A stretch of DNA of 64,000 nucleotides from an uncultured Alloprevotella sp. (GTDB lineage Bacteria; Bacteroidota; Bacteroidia; Bacteroidales; Bacteroidaceae). Below are positions 1 through 8,662 of the stretch, in pieces; position 1 is the stretch's first letter, and each line of letters starts with the position of its first letter. The translations under genes and the position numbers were made by a program. The DNA lies in assembly GCA_944322095.1 (NCBI GenBank), contig CALUNU010000010.1, positions 1-64,000 on the forward strand, in the 5' to 3' direction. The notes beneath the pieces are model-generated. The model saw only the letters and a program-made list of their open reading frames with translations, was not told the origin of the DNA and did not search any database.

Positions 1-24
1 CGGCTTCCGTCCCGTTTGCGGGTG

Positions 25-56
25 CAAAAGTACGCACTCCCCAGCTTCTGACCAAA
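25..56 (-). promoter_or_regulatory. Promoter reading off the left edge
   Basis: On the minus strand a TACTTTTG box (32-25) lies 20 bases downstream of a TTTG box (56-53), the Bacteroidetes -33/-7 arrangement. It would drive a gene lying left of position 1, outside the window. No coding sequence for that gene is visible here. Confidence 0.6.
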
Positions 57-194
57 CTTTTTCGCAAGTTTTTTTGATTTGTTTTCGGACAGCTGATTGT
101 TTTATCATTGTTAAATTTCTGATTAATAGTGAAATATAAGGCTTTTCCAGCTTGAAAAAATTTTTCTCTATTGTGAAGAGCGTATAATGTACTG

Positions 195-231
195 AAAAAG
201 GGAGCACGCCTATTGCCGGCATGGCTCCCTT
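195..231 (-). terminator. Terminator of the efflux operon
   Basis: An 8-bp perfect stem (198-205 with 224-231, AAGGGAGC/GCTCCCTT) is followed on the minus strand by a T run. It lies just after the TolC-like stop codon and closes the eight-gene operon that starts at 8259. The remainder of 57-194 is AT-rich with no gene visible. Confidence 0.7.
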
Positions 232-258
232 CCTTATTATAATGGTATGGCGTCCTTA

Positions 259-1563
259 TTAAAAAGGTATCCCCCGATAAAAGTCCAAAATCTTTAAGCG
301 AAAAACGTAATCGTAGCGGGCCGCTATGCGATCGGACTTTGCTTTTTGCCGTTGCGTCCTGCTCTCCTCGTACTCCACGGCGTTGGCTTTTCCCGTCTCA
401 TACTTTTTTGTCATTAATTGGAATGCGGTTTCCGCTTCCTCCTCGGCTACCCTGCTACTTTCGTATTGTGATTGAGAAGCCACGGCGTTGTACCATGCCT
501 GCTGTATCTCTTTGTATAAATTCTTGCGGGTTGTTTCCATTTGCCACTTTCTATTTTCCACTTCCAGCTTTGCCTGCCGCACCGAGTTGCGCGTTGACAG
601 GCGGTTGAAGATGGGTATGTTCAACGAAAGGGCTATCGATTTGGAGAAGTTGTCGCGCATTTGACGGGCAAAGGAAGAATTGTCCACCCCGCCGACACGA
701 TAGAACGTTGTACCCAATCCTGCGCCCAACGTCAGACCGGGCCAATATCCACTTTTGGCTATGGATACACCTTTGTAGGCACTGGCCACGCGCAAACTGT
801 CGGCCCGCACGTCCGGTCTGACGGCCAAAGCCCTTTCGAAGACCTCTGCCGGGCTTCCCGGGACGCGGGCTGGCGGTTCTTCGGCCGGCGCCGTCACCAA
901 GAGGCTGTCGGGCGACGGCCATTCGATGAGCTGGCTCAGATCGAGCAGCGCCAATTTGTAATTGTTCCGTGCCTGCACCAGCGACAAGTCGTCCTGCGCC
1001 ACCAACGAGCGGGCCTGCGCCACGTCCAGCGCCGACGATTTCTTTTGCCCGAAGAAAGCCTGCACCCTTTCAAGCTGCTTACGACTCAGCGCCAGCTGTT
1101 CCTCGGCCACTTCGAGCATGTCCTGCTGATAGAGCACCTCCAAATAAGCCTGCGCCACCTGAATGCTCAAATCGTAGCGCACCTTTTCCAAGTCGGCCGT
1201 GGCGGCAGCCAAATCGAGCCGGGCCTGCTTTATCTCGTTGGGGATGCGAAAACCTGTAAACAGGGGCATATTCGCATTTACCGAAAAGGCGGTACTCTGT
1301 GTATTCCGGCTGACGTAGGTATTTTCCGACGTAAGTCCGCGCCCGAAGTCGAACGACTGGCTCCCCGCCGCCGAAACCGACGGAAGCCTACTGAAACGCG
1401 CCGTGTTCAAGGCGATTTCCTGATTGCGCCGCACCACATCCTGCTGTTTCACCTGCACATTGTGCGCCACGGCGTAGTCGATGCAGTCTTTTAGCGACAT
1501 GGGTTGCTGGGCTGCTATATATATAGGAGTGAAAAAGGTCAAAAGTAAACCTGCTCTTTTCAT
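259..1563 (-). CDS. TolC-family outer-membrane efflux protein
   Basis: Outer-membrane channel of a tripartite exporter, 434 residues, the normal length for the family. A hydrophobic signal peptide at residues 1-18 ends near AAQQ. Two long OEP repeats follow, rich in Ala, Gln and Glu, the usual coiled-coil periplasmic barrel, with a central stretch (FGRGLTSENTY) typical of the beta-barrel insertion. It is the last gene of the operon, 6 bases after the adaptor gene, so it should receive substrate from the adaptor and the MacB-type permeases. The substrate cannot be read from sequence. Confidence 0.9.
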   Translation of the reverse strand: MKRAGLLLTFFTPIYIAAQQPMSLKDCIDYAVAHNVQVKQQDVVRRNQEIALNTARFSRLPSVSAAGSQSFDFGRGLTSENTYVSRNTQSTAFSVNANMPLFTGFRIPNEIKQARLDLAAATADLEKVRYDLSIQVAQAYLEVLYQQDMLEVAEEQLALSRKQLERVQAFFGQKKSSALDVAQARSLVAQDDLSLVQARNNYKLALLDLSQLIEWPSPDSLLVTAPAEEPPARVPGSPAEVFERALAVRPDVRADSLRVASAYKGVSIAKSGYWPGLTLGAGLGTTFYRVGGVDNSSFARQMRDNFSKSIALSLNIPIFNRLSTRNSVRQAKLEVENRKWQMETTRKNLYKEIQQAWYNAVASQSQYESSRVAEEEAETAFQLMTKKYETGKANAVEYEESRTQRQKAKSDRIAARYDYVFRLKILDFYRGIPF

Positions 1564-1569
1564 ATGCCG

Positions 1570-2673
1570 TCAGTTCTGCGCTTCGTTTTTGTTTCCTCTC
1601 ACCTTGTCGCCGGCTTTCAGCCCGCGGGCTATCTCGATGTTCACGCCGTCGCTCATTCCCGTAACCACCTGCCGGCGTGCAAACGTCTGGGGACGCTCTC
1701 CCGTGAGCACATACACGAACGTGCTGTCGCCGCTATACTCAATGCCCCCTTCGGGCACCGACAGCGCCCTTTCCTTGCGTTCCAATACGATCTCGGCGTT
1801 CGCGCTGTACCCCGCCCTGATTTTTACACCGGCGGGAATTTTCACTGCCGCCTTTATTTCAAACTGATTGGCGCTCGTGGCAGCCGACGACACCTTGGGA
1901 GCGATGTATTCCAGCGTGGCCGTAAAGGTCTGCCCCTGCAAGGCGCCCACCGTAATCTTTACGGGCATTCCTTCGTGTATGCGTGCCACCTCCGTCTCGT
2001 CGATGGTTCCCTTAAACACGAGGTCGGTCATGTCGGCCACGGAGGCAATCGTCGTTCCGTCGTTGAACGTGTTGCTCATAATGACAGAATTTCCCACTTT
2101 CACGGGCACGTCCAGGATGAGCCCGTCGATGGTGGAGCGTATCAGCGTGGTGCTGTACGCTGCGTTGCTGCGCGAGATGCCTTCCTTCGTAATCTGCAAG
2201 GCGTCCTCGGCCGCAACGGTCTCTTCCTTGGCCTGGTCGTAGGCCAGACGCGTCTGCTCAAACTCTTCCGCACTCACGAGCCCGTCGTCGTAAAGCGCCT
2301 TCATGCGCTCATAATCGGTGCGGCTCTGCGTTTCGTTGATGCGGGCCAGGCGCACGCGGTTCTCGGCCGAGCTCAAAGCCGTCATGTCGGGGATTACCTT
2401 CACCTTGGCAATCACCTCGCCCTGCTTCACCTGCTCGCCGGCCTCCTTGTAAAGCTCCGATATGATACCGGAAATCTGAGGCTTGATGAGCACCTCGTCT
2501 CTTGGCTCGATGGTTCCCGTCACCACCGTCGTGCGTTCCAGCATCCGCGTTTCTGCCGTCAGCGTCTGATAAGTCACTTCCTCGGGGCGCGACTTCCGAT
2601 AAAGGAACACGAACGTGCCCAAAAAGGCTGCTATGACCACCACGAGCAGCACAATCTTGAAAAACTTCTTCAT
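1570..2673 (-). CDS. Periplasmic adaptor subunit (MacA/HlyD-like)
   Basis: Membrane-fusion protein of 367 residues that links inner-membrane permeases to the TolC channel. Residues 1-25 form one N-terminal membrane anchor with no lipobox. A biotinyl-lipoyl-like half motif follows (GTIEPRDEVLIKPQISG, about residues 53-70), then an alpha-helical hairpin rich in Glu, Arg and Ala, then a second lipoyl half (SRSNAAYSTTLIRSTIDG) and a beta-barrel domain. It sits between the second MacB-like permease and TolC, the standard order for MacA-MacB-TolC systems. The start is the ATG followed by the lysine-rich membrane anchor. Confidence 0.9.
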   Translation of the reverse strand: MKKFFKIVLLVVVIAAFLGTFVFLYRKSRPEEVTYQTLTAETRMLERTTVVTGTIEPRDEVLIKPQISGIISELYKEAGEQVKQGEVIAKVKVIPDMTALSSAENRVRLARINETQSRTDYERMKALYDDGLVSAEEFEQTRLAYDQAKEETVAAEDALQITKEGISRSNAAYSTTLIRSTIDGLILDVPVKVGNSVIMSNTFNDGTTIASVADMTDLVFKGTIDETEVARIHEGMPVKITVGALQGQTFTATLEYIAPKVSSAATSANQFEIKAAVKIPAGVKIRAGYSANAEIVLERKERALSVPEGGIEYSGDSTFVYVLTGERPQTFARRQVVTGMSDGVNIEIARGLKAGDKVRGNKNEAQN

Positions 2674-2751
2674 CGTTTATCTGTTTTTTATTGTTTGCCT
2701 TATATGCTTCTCATCTCTGTCTGTTGTTCCGACTTGTGGAAAGGGCGGGGC

Positions 2752-3996
2752 CTACTCGTCCCGGATGGCGTCGATCGGCTTGATGGCCAGCGCCCGGAAC
2801 GACGGAGCCAGCCCCGCCAGCCCGCCCAGCACGGCAAGCACGGCTGCCGCTCCCACGGCCATGCGGAAAGATATCTGAAACGACACGTCTGCCCCCGTCG
2901 ACGCAACGATGGTTTCCAGCCCTTGGAGCATAAGCACGGCAAACGTAATGCCGGCCAGTCCGGCCAGTACCGTAAGCACAATGCTTTCGGCCATCACCTG
3001 CCGCAGGATGCTCCCGGGCCGCGCTCCGATGGCACGCCTGATGCCTATCTCCGACGTGCGCTCCCTCACCGTCACCATCATGATGTTGCTCACGCCGATG
3101 GCACCGCTCAGCAGCGTGCCCACGCCGATGAGCCACACCAGTATTTCTATTCCCTCAAACAGATTGTCCACCATACGGAACAGCGCTTCCATATTAAACA
3201 TGAAAACGGCCTGTCCGTCGTCCGGCGCAATGAAATGCGCTCTTTTTATAACGCTCTCCACACGGTCCTGTATTTCCGTCACCGTCACACCGCGCCGGGC
3301 CGTGAAACCCAACGTCTGCACCTGGTCGCCATAATGATAGATGCGCTGCATCGTCGTGAGCGGCACCATGACCGAGCGTTCCGCGCTGCCCATCACGCCC
3401 ACGTTGCTTGTCATCTTGCTCACGCCCACCACCTGATAGTAGATGCTGTCGACACATATATACAGCCCGCACGGATTATCCACGCCCGGGAAGAGTTCTT
3501 CGTAAATGCGCTTTCCCAACACACATACTTTCCTGTATTCACGCTCATCAGCCTCGGTGATGAAGCGGCCGTATGTCAGGTGCGGATCCTCGATCCGCGC
3601 ATAATCAGCACGTATGCCCTTTAGCGTACCATTACCTTTGGTCTCGCCGCGCCATACGTTTACCCCCCAGCGTGCCGTCATCGGCGTCACTGTCTCTACG
3701 CCGGGCACGCTCCGGCGTATGCGCTCCACGTCGGCCAGTTCCAACGTCCACGAACGTCCGCTCTGAAAGCCCTTATACGCCTTCGTCGTAGTTCCTGGCA
3801 TGACGAAGCACGAGTTTTGCGCAAACCCCTCGAAGTTGCGTGCCATCAGCCGTTTCAAGCCTTCGCCCCCGCCCATCAGAAACACGAGCATGAAGACGCC
3901 CCAGAATACGCCGAAAGCCGTCAGCAGGCTGCGCGATTTGTTGCGCGTGATGGTCTGGAGTATCTCCTCCCACTTGTCCAAATCGAAAAGTCTCAT
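2752..3996 (-). CDS. MacB-type ABC transporter permease, copy 2
   Basis: FtsX/MacB-like permease of 414 residues without its own ATPase domain. One N-terminal membrane segment (about residues 20-42) is followed by a large periplasmic MacB_PCD domain and a C-terminal FtsX domain with three membrane segments. The cytoplasmic motif SEIGIRRAIGARPGSIL (about residues 315-331) is the family's coupling region. It is paralogous to the preceding gene at 4057-5313; the two probably form a heterodimer served by the ATPase at 5320-6042. The pair resembles MacB separated into subunits. Confidence 0.9.
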   Translation of the reverse strand: MRLFDLDKWEEILQTITRNKSRSLLTAFGVFWGVFMLVFLMGGGEGLKRLMARNFEGFAQNSCFVMPGTTTKAYKGFQSGRSWTLELADVERIRRSVPGVETVTPMTARWGVNVWRGETKGNGTLKGIRADYARIEDPHLTYGRFITEADEREYRKVCVLGKRIYEELFPGVDNPCGLYICVDSIYYQVVGVSKMTSNVGVMGSAERSVMVPLTTMQRIYHYGDQVQTLGFTARRGVTVTEIQDRVESVIKRAHFIAPDDGQAVFMFNMEALFRMVDNLFEGIEILVWLIGVGTLLSGAIGVSNIMMVTVRERTSEIGIRRAIGARPGSILRQVMAESIVLTVLAGLAGITFAVLMLQGLETIVASTGADVSFQISFRMAVGAAAVLAVLGGLAGLAPSFRALAIKPIDAIRDE

Positions 3997-4056
3997 CTCT
4001 GTTTTCTCTCGTTTACCGTTTCGTCCGCTTTCTGTCTCTGCTTGCCGCTCCGGCCG

Positions 4057-5313
4057 TCAGTGAGCCCGCAGCGCCTCGATGGGTTTCACGCGCACTGCCT
4101 TGCGTGCCGGGAAAAAGCCGGCCAGCAGCCCGGCCACGACAAGCACGGCCAAGGCACGGAGAGCGATGCCCAAATCCACCGTAGGGTTCAGAAAAACCGT
4201 CATTTCCATATCTGCCACGCTCACGGTACGTTGTCCCGACAAGACGTTCATATATTCCGTCGCTGCCACGCCGAGCACCAGGCCCACGTAGCCAAACAGG
4301 GCCGTGATGATGACGCTCTCAGCCAGCACGGAGCGCAGTATGCTCCACGGCCGGGCGCCCAAGGCCTTTCTGATGCCAAACTCGTGCGTCCTTTCCTTCA
4401 CCGTAATAAGCATGATGTTCGAGATGCCCACGACGCCGCTCAGCAACGTCAGCAACCCCACCACCCAAAGGGCATTCCGCAGGATATTCATAGCCTCGGC
4501 GCTCTCCCTGGCACCGGTTGAGGAGTTGTACATCCACAATGCACTCTCGTCTGCCGGGTCAAAGCGGTGGAGCTTGCCCAGCACGCGGCGCAAATCCTGC
4601 TGGAAAGCCTCGTCGGCCTCCTCTGTATCGACGCCGCGCGTACGCAGTGACATCTCTTCCAGATTTGTTCCCTTTTTATAGATGAGCTGCAAGGTGCTGA
4701 AAGGCACATGTGCCTCGACGCTCCCCATTTGTCCCTGATCGGCATACACACCGACAATGCGAAACGCCGCACTGTCCACCCTGACATAGCTTCCCACGGC
4801 ACGCCCGACGTTTCCGCAAAGTTCCTCGGCCGTACGGCGCCCCACAACCACGACCTTGCGCCGCTCACGCATATCGAGCGGACTGATATAACGCCCTTCG
4901 ACAAGCTTGCCCTTGTGCATGGTCATATGGTCTGGATATACGCCCTTCAGCGAGCCGCTCAGCGAGCGGTCGCCGCGCGACAGCCGCACGCCGCTCTGCG
5001 ACACCGTGGCGTCCACGCCCGTCACCCGCCCGGGAAAGGCGTTTTCCGCCACACGCAAATCCCGGTTGTCGAGCTTCACCGTGCGCCCCGTTTCGAGCCC
5101 GTCATAGGGCCTGGACGTCTGCATCGGCCAGACGCGGAGCAAATCCATGGCCATCTGGCCCGAGTTGGCCTCAAAGGCATGTATCAGTCCGTTACCGGCC
5201 CCCAGCAGCACGATGAGCAGGAAGATGCCCACCGAAACGGAGCATCCCGTCAGCGCCGTGCGCAGCTTGTTACGGCGCAAGCCGGCAAAAATCTCTTGCA
5301 GCAAGTCTCCCAT
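4057..5313 (-). CDS. MacB-type ABC transporter permease, copy 1
   Basis: Permease of 418 residues with the same plan as its downstream paralogue: N-terminal membrane segment (LTGCSVSVGIFLLIVLLG, about 20-40), periplasmic core domain, then an FtsX domain with three C-terminal membrane segments. HEFGIRKALGARPWSIL near residue 325 is the ATPase-coupling loop. The start codon lies 6 bases after the ATPase stop, so translation is probably coupled. It is expected to act as mechanotransmission permease for the adaptor and TolC-like channel encoded downstream. Confidence 0.9.
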   Translation of the reverse strand: MGDLLQEIFAGLRRNKLRTALTGCSVSVGIFLLIVLLGAGNGLIHAFEANSGQMAMDLLRVWPMQTSRPYDGLETGRTVKLDNRDLRVAENAFPGRVTGVDATVSQSGVRLSRGDRSLSGSLKGVYPDHMTMHKGKLVEGRYISPLDMRERRKVVVVGRRTAEELCGNVGRAVGSYVRVDSAAFRIVGVYADQGQMGSVEAHVPFSTLQLIYKKGTNLEEMSLRTRGVDTEEADEAFQQDLRRVLGKLHRFDPADESALWMYNSSTGARESAEAMNILRNALWVVGLLTLLSGVVGISNIMLITVKERTHEFGIRKALGARPWSILRSVLAESVIITALFGYVGLVLGVAATEYMNVLSGQRTVSVADMEMTVFLNPTVDLGIALRALAVLVVAGLLAGFFPARKAVRVKPIEALRAH

Positions 5314-5319
5314 CGCGTT

Positions 5320-6042
5320 TCACTTCATCAGGCCGCCTTCGCCGAAGGGCGAAGCGCCGGGGTTCGGATTTTCCTCAATCTTTCCGATGAGTCCGTCCTT
5401 AATGTGGACGATTTTGTGCGTTCTGTACGCCACACCGCTCTCGTGCGTCACGACCACAACCGTCATGCCCTCTTCGTTGAGCCGGCGGAGCAGTTCCATC
5501 ACCTCGACGGAGGTCTGGCTGTCGAGCGCCCCGGTCGGTTCGTCGGCCAGGATGATTTGCGGATGCGTGATGATGGCCCGAGCAATGGCCACGCGCTGTT
5601 TCTGTCCGCCGGAAAGCTCAGACGGCAGGTGGTGGGCCCAGTCGCGCAGCCCGAGGCGTTCCAGATACTCCATCGCCAGGGCGTTCCGCCGGCGGCGCCC
5701 CACGCCCTGGTAGAACAAGGGGAGGGCCACGTTTTCCATCGCGTTTTTAAACGGGATTAAGTTGAACGACTGGAAGATGAAGCCTATCATACGGTTGCGA
5801 TAGTCGGCCGCACGGCTCTCTTTCAGGTTCTTGATAAGCACGTCGTTCAGCCTGTACTCGCCCTCGTCGTAGTTGTCAAGGATGCCGAGTATGTTCAGGA
5901 GCGTCGATTTGCCCGAACCCGACGCGCCCATTATCGAGACAAATTCGCCCCGCTCGATGTCGAGCGAAATTCCTTTGAGCACATGAAGCGGAGCTCCGGC
6001 GTGGTACGTCTTATGTATGTTTTCAAGATGGATTAAAGACAT
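5320..6042 (-). CDS. ABC transporter ATP-binding protein (MacB/LolD type)
   Basis: Stand-alone nucleotide-binding subunit, 240 residues. All motifs are intact: Walker A GASGSGKST (about 39-47), Q-loop IFQSFNLIP, signature LSGGQKQR, Walker B IILADEPTGALD and H-loop VVTHE. This set is typical of the LolD/MacB ATPase group that works with FtsX-like permeases, two of which follow directly. Energy from ATP should drive the mechanical cycle of those permeases in the inner membrane. It is preceded by the GntR-type regulator, about 105 bases upstream. Confidence 0.93.
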   Translation of the reverse strand: MSLIHLENIHKTYHAGAPLHVLKGISLDIERGEFVSIMGASGSGKSTLLNILGILDNYDEGEYRLNDVLIKNLKESRAADYRNRMIGFIFQSFNLIPFKNAMENVALPLFYQGVGRRRRNALAMEYLERLGLRDWAHHLPSELSGGQKQRVAIARAIITHPQIILADEPTGALDSQTSVEVMELLRRLNEEGMTVVVVTHESGVAYRTHKIVHIKDGLIGKIEENPNPGASPFGEGGLMK

Positions 6043-6147
6043 GACGTTCGTTTTTAGCGCCCTGCGGCGGCCGCTGACAGCCGCCGCAGGAACGAATGTG
6101 ATGCAAAATTACATTTTTCGGCCGTGCGGAGCAAGGCCCGCGGAACA

Positions 6148-6537
6148 TCAGGGAGCCGCCCCTCCCGTGCCGTTACGGGCAGCACGGAAGTCGCGCCAGC
6201 GGGCCATCAGTTCGTCGGGCGCTATGCCGAGCAAGTCCATGCGCCGGAAGAGCTCAGGCAGCTCTTCGTCGAGAAAAAGCCGCCGCCGCTGCTTCAGAAT
6301 GGCAGCAGCCGCCCCCTCGGCAACGAAATACCCCATCCCGCGCCGATTATAAATGACGCCGAGCGCCGCCAGCTGCTCATAGGCCTTCACGGCGGTGTTG
6401 ACGTTCACCTCCAAGAGCACGCTGTATTCCCTCACGCTGGGCACGCGGTCGCCTTCGCCGTACTGCCCGGCAGCTATCTCGTCCTGCAAGCGCTCGGCAA
6501 TCTGCATGTAAATGGGAGTTCCTTCCTTGAAAATCAT
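6148..6537 (-). CDS. GntR-family regulator (YtrA-like, short effector tail)
   Basis: DNA-binding regulator of 129 residues from the ATG at 6537. Upstream in-frame starts are rejected because this ATG overlaps the preceding permease stop as ATGA. Residues 1-70 are a winged helix (PIYMQIAERLQDEIAAGQYG, then DRVPSVREYS and GYFVAEG). The short helical C-terminus has no sugar- or acid-binding domain, as in the YtrA subfamily that controls ABC transporter operons. It is the third gene of the operon it probably controls, between the first ABC pair and the MacB-like set. The ligand is unknown. Confidence 0.85.
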   Translation of the reverse strand: MIFKEGTPIYMQIAERLQDEIAAGQYGEGDRVPSVREYSVLLEVNVNTAVKAYEQLAALGVIYNRRGMGYFVAEGAAAAILKQRRRLFLDEELPELFRRMDLLGIAPDELMARWRDFRAARNGTGGAAP

Positions 6538-7382
6538 ACGTTGAACCATTTGTTGCCGATCACCTGCACGCGCGAGAACAGTCTGAACGACAACCAGTAG
6601 CAGAAGACAACGAAACAAAACAGAATGACATCAGCCACGCAAAAAGCCGCGACGCTCGACGACACACTGACAAGAGGCAGATGAGCCGGCGGGACGGCTG
6701 CCAGGACGAAGCCAGCCAGCGTGAGCAGCAGAATGCCCGTCAACGACGTCAGGAGGAAGGCCTGCTTGCGGAAAAAGCTGCTTCCCAGCAGGTAGACGGC
6801 ATGCCACGACAGGCAAAGGAGCAAGACGAGCCATCTCTCGGCCATCTGCTCGAAGGAGGGGGCCAGCCAAGGCACGATGTCGGACAACTCGGAGCCGATT
6901 TCCGCCAGCTTGGAAAAGAAGCGGGGAATGGCCGAAGGGAAGGCGTGGCCCAAAAGCGGGAAAACGAGCATCCGCAGCAGGTCGGCAGCCACGAAAGCCA
7001 CCAGAAAGGCAGCCGGCCACAGCACGACCGACACCACCCAGCGGGCCACGTATTTCTCCGCCCGCGTGGCGGGCAGCGTGAGAAAGGCGATGCGCCCCTC
7101 CTTCGTCTTCAGCAGGTCGAAAAGCTGGCCGGCGCCCACCAGTATGAAAAGGCTGAGCATCATGACGGAACAGCCCGCAACCCGGCTCAGCAAATGGAGC
7201 ATTTCCTGCTCTCCCTCGAAATCATCAGACACTCCGAAACGCGACGGAGCATAGAAAAAGAGAGCTTCCACGATGAAGCAGGCCAGGAAGACGCCGCCCA
7301 GGCCGCGTAGATATTTTTTGCCGTTTCCCAGGATATCACGCTTCAGAACGAGCGCGCAGCGGCGATAGTCAAATGTTTTCAT
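6534..7382 (-). CDS. ABC transporter permease, multi-pass
   Basis: Integral membrane protein of 282 residues with about six hydrophobic segments and no recognisable catalytic motif. The start at 7382 (MKTFDYRR) is chosen because it overlaps the end of the ATPase gene by 14 bases, the usual coupling in YtrA-type operons. It should be the membrane partner of the ATPase at 7369-8259. ABC-2-like permeases of this kind often export peptides or antibiotics, but the substrate here cannot be inferred. Confidence 0.75.
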   Translation of the reverse strand: MKTFDYRRCALVLKRDILGNGKKYLRGLGGVFLACFIVEALFFYAPSRFGVSDDFEGEQEMLHLLSRVAGCSVMMLSLFILVGAGQLFDLLKTKEGRIAFLTLPATRAEKYVARWVVSVVLWPAAFLVAFVAADLLRMLVFPLLGHAFPSAIPRFFSKLAEIGSELSDIVPWLAPSFEQMAERWLVLLLCLSWHAVYLLGSSFFRKQAFLLTSLTGILLLTLAGFVLAAVPPAHLPLVSVSSSVAAFCVADVILFCFVVFCYWLSFRLFSRVQVIGNKWFNV

Positions 7383-8259
7383 TCCGGTTTGTGTTTTCAG
7401 GTTCAACGTTATCGGCACCCCGTCCGCCGCCGATGAAGGCCCGCAGCGCAGGCGCGGAGAGCAGGGCGTTAAAGAGGAGTTCGAGGTTCAGGGGCGTCTC
7501 CCGGCCCTGCGGGTTGCGCGCAATGACAGAGCGACCCGCGAGCGAGGGCTGCTCGTAGAGCACGTCGTCGAGCGGGGCGCCGACGGGGCGCTCCTCGAAG
7601 CTCAGGCACCGACAGATGGCGGCCGTCGGGCTGTCAAGCAGGATGTGCGACCCTTCGAGCATGACAACGTGGTCGAGCAGGGCCTCGACGTCGCGCACCT
7701 GGTGGGTCGAGACCACGATGGTGCGCTCCTCCGTCATGCAGTTGGCCACTACGCGGCGGAACTGGCTTTTCGAAGGGATGTCAAGCCCGTTGGTGGGCTC
7801 GTCCATCAGGAGCAGACTCGTGCCTGCGGCCAGGGCAAAACTCATGAACGCCTTCTTTTTCTGCCCCATCGAGAGCTGGCCGAGATGCAGATCGGAAGCA
7901 AGGTCGAAATCGCGCAGGCAAGACGCCAGCAGCTCGTCGCTGAAACGGGGATAAAACGGGCGGTTGAGCGCCACATAACGGCTGAGCGTAACGCCCGGAA
8001 GCGAAAACTCCTCGGGCACGAGGAAAATGTCGCGGAGCTCCTCGGGACGGCGGCGGGCGACGTCCTCTCCGCGGAAACAGACGGCTCCCCGCTGCGGAAA
8101 GAGCAGGCCCGAGAGCAGATAGAGAAGCGTCGACTTGCCCGTGCCGTTCCGCCCGAGCAGGCCGCAGATACGCCCGCTGCCGATGCGGAGCGAGAAGTCC
8201 TCGAAGACGGCCGGCCGGCGCCGGCCGTACTTGAAGTCGATGTGATCAATCGTTATCAT
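7369..8259 (-). CDS. ABC transporter ATP-binding protein (first gene of operon)
   Basis: ATPase of 296 residues starting at the ATG at 8259 (MITIDHIDF); a longer frame upstream would run through the promoter and is rejected. Walker A is GLLGRNGTGKST (about 33-44), the signature is LSMGQKKK, Walker B LLLMDEPTNGLD and the H-loop VSTHQ, all intact. The C-terminal 80 residues extend past the normal domain, as in ABC-2 exporters. With the overlapping permease gene downstream it forms an exporter, followed by the GntR regulator and the MacB/TolC genes, so both machines share one transcript. Confidence 0.9.
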   Translation of the reverse strand: MITIDHIDFKYGRRRPAVFEDFSLRIGSGRICGLLGRNGTGKSTLLYLLSGLLFPQRGAVCFRGEDVARRRPEELRDIFLVPEEFSLPGVTLSRYVALNRPFYPRFSDELLASCLRDFDLASDLHLGQLSMGQKKKAFMSFALAAGTSLLLMDEPTNGLDIPSKSQFRRVVANCMTEERTIVVSTHQVRDVEALLDHVVMLEGSHILLDSPTAAICRCLSFEERPVGAPLDDVLYEQPSLAGRSVIARNPQGRETPLNLELLFNALLSAPALRAFIGGGRGADNVEPENTNRNENI

Positions 8260-8298
8260 AAATATGGAAACCTGGTGTAATAGTTTATTAGTACACTG

Positions 8299-8329
8299 CA
8301 AAAGTAGACATTCCGTCGGACGCACCAAA
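8299..8329 (-). promoter_or_regulatory. Consensus promoter of the eight-gene efflux operon
   Basis: Minus-strand TTTG (8329-8326), exactly 19 bases, then TACTTTTG (8306-8299). This is a textbook Bacteroidetes sigma-A promoter, about 40 bases upstream of the ABC ATPase start at 8259. No second promoter of similar quality was seen before the TolC gene. Confidence 0.78.
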
Positions 8330-8604
8330 GTTTCCCGCCGTTTTTTTTCAGGTAAAGGCAAAAAAATTTTCCCTCGCCACAGGAAGCCACAGCAAATACA
8401 GGCATGCAGCCTGCCGTGACACAGCAAGAATGAGACATCGCCGCCCCTCTCCCGCCCCGCGCCGCCAGGCCTGCCGCGAGCCGGCAGGAAAACGGCATGA
8501 GCCGGCCGCCCGCGCTGCCTGCAAGCCGGCTCACGCCGCCCGGCGGCCGACAGGGGTGGACGAGGCCGACCTGCACTCACCCGCATGACGGGGCACGGGC
8601 ACGG

Positions 8605-8636
8605 AAAAGGCAGGAAAGCCCCGTGGCTCTCCTGCC
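8605..8636 (-). terminator. Hairpin terminator after glycosyltransferase gene
   Basis: A two-part stem, GGCAGGA/TCCTGCC (8609-8615 with 8630-8636) and an inner AGCC/GGCT, is followed on the minus strand by CTTTTCC. It lies 26 bases after the stop at 8663. Confidence 0.6.
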
Positions 8637-8662
8637 CGTAAACGCAGAGGCGAAGCGCGCCG

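Larger units (their letters stand above)
8260..8662. other. Gap with operon promoter, leader and a terminator
   Basis: About 400 bases without a convincing gene. The left end holds the leader and promoter of the efflux operon. The right end holds the terminator of the glycosyltransferase gene that ends at 8663. The middle is GC-rich and shows nothing I can name. Confidence 0.6.

Noticed and set aside
1564..3624. A 686-codon open frame on the plus strand opposite the adaptor and permease genes
   Set aside because: His/Arg-rich antisense shadow of two well-supported minus-strand genes.
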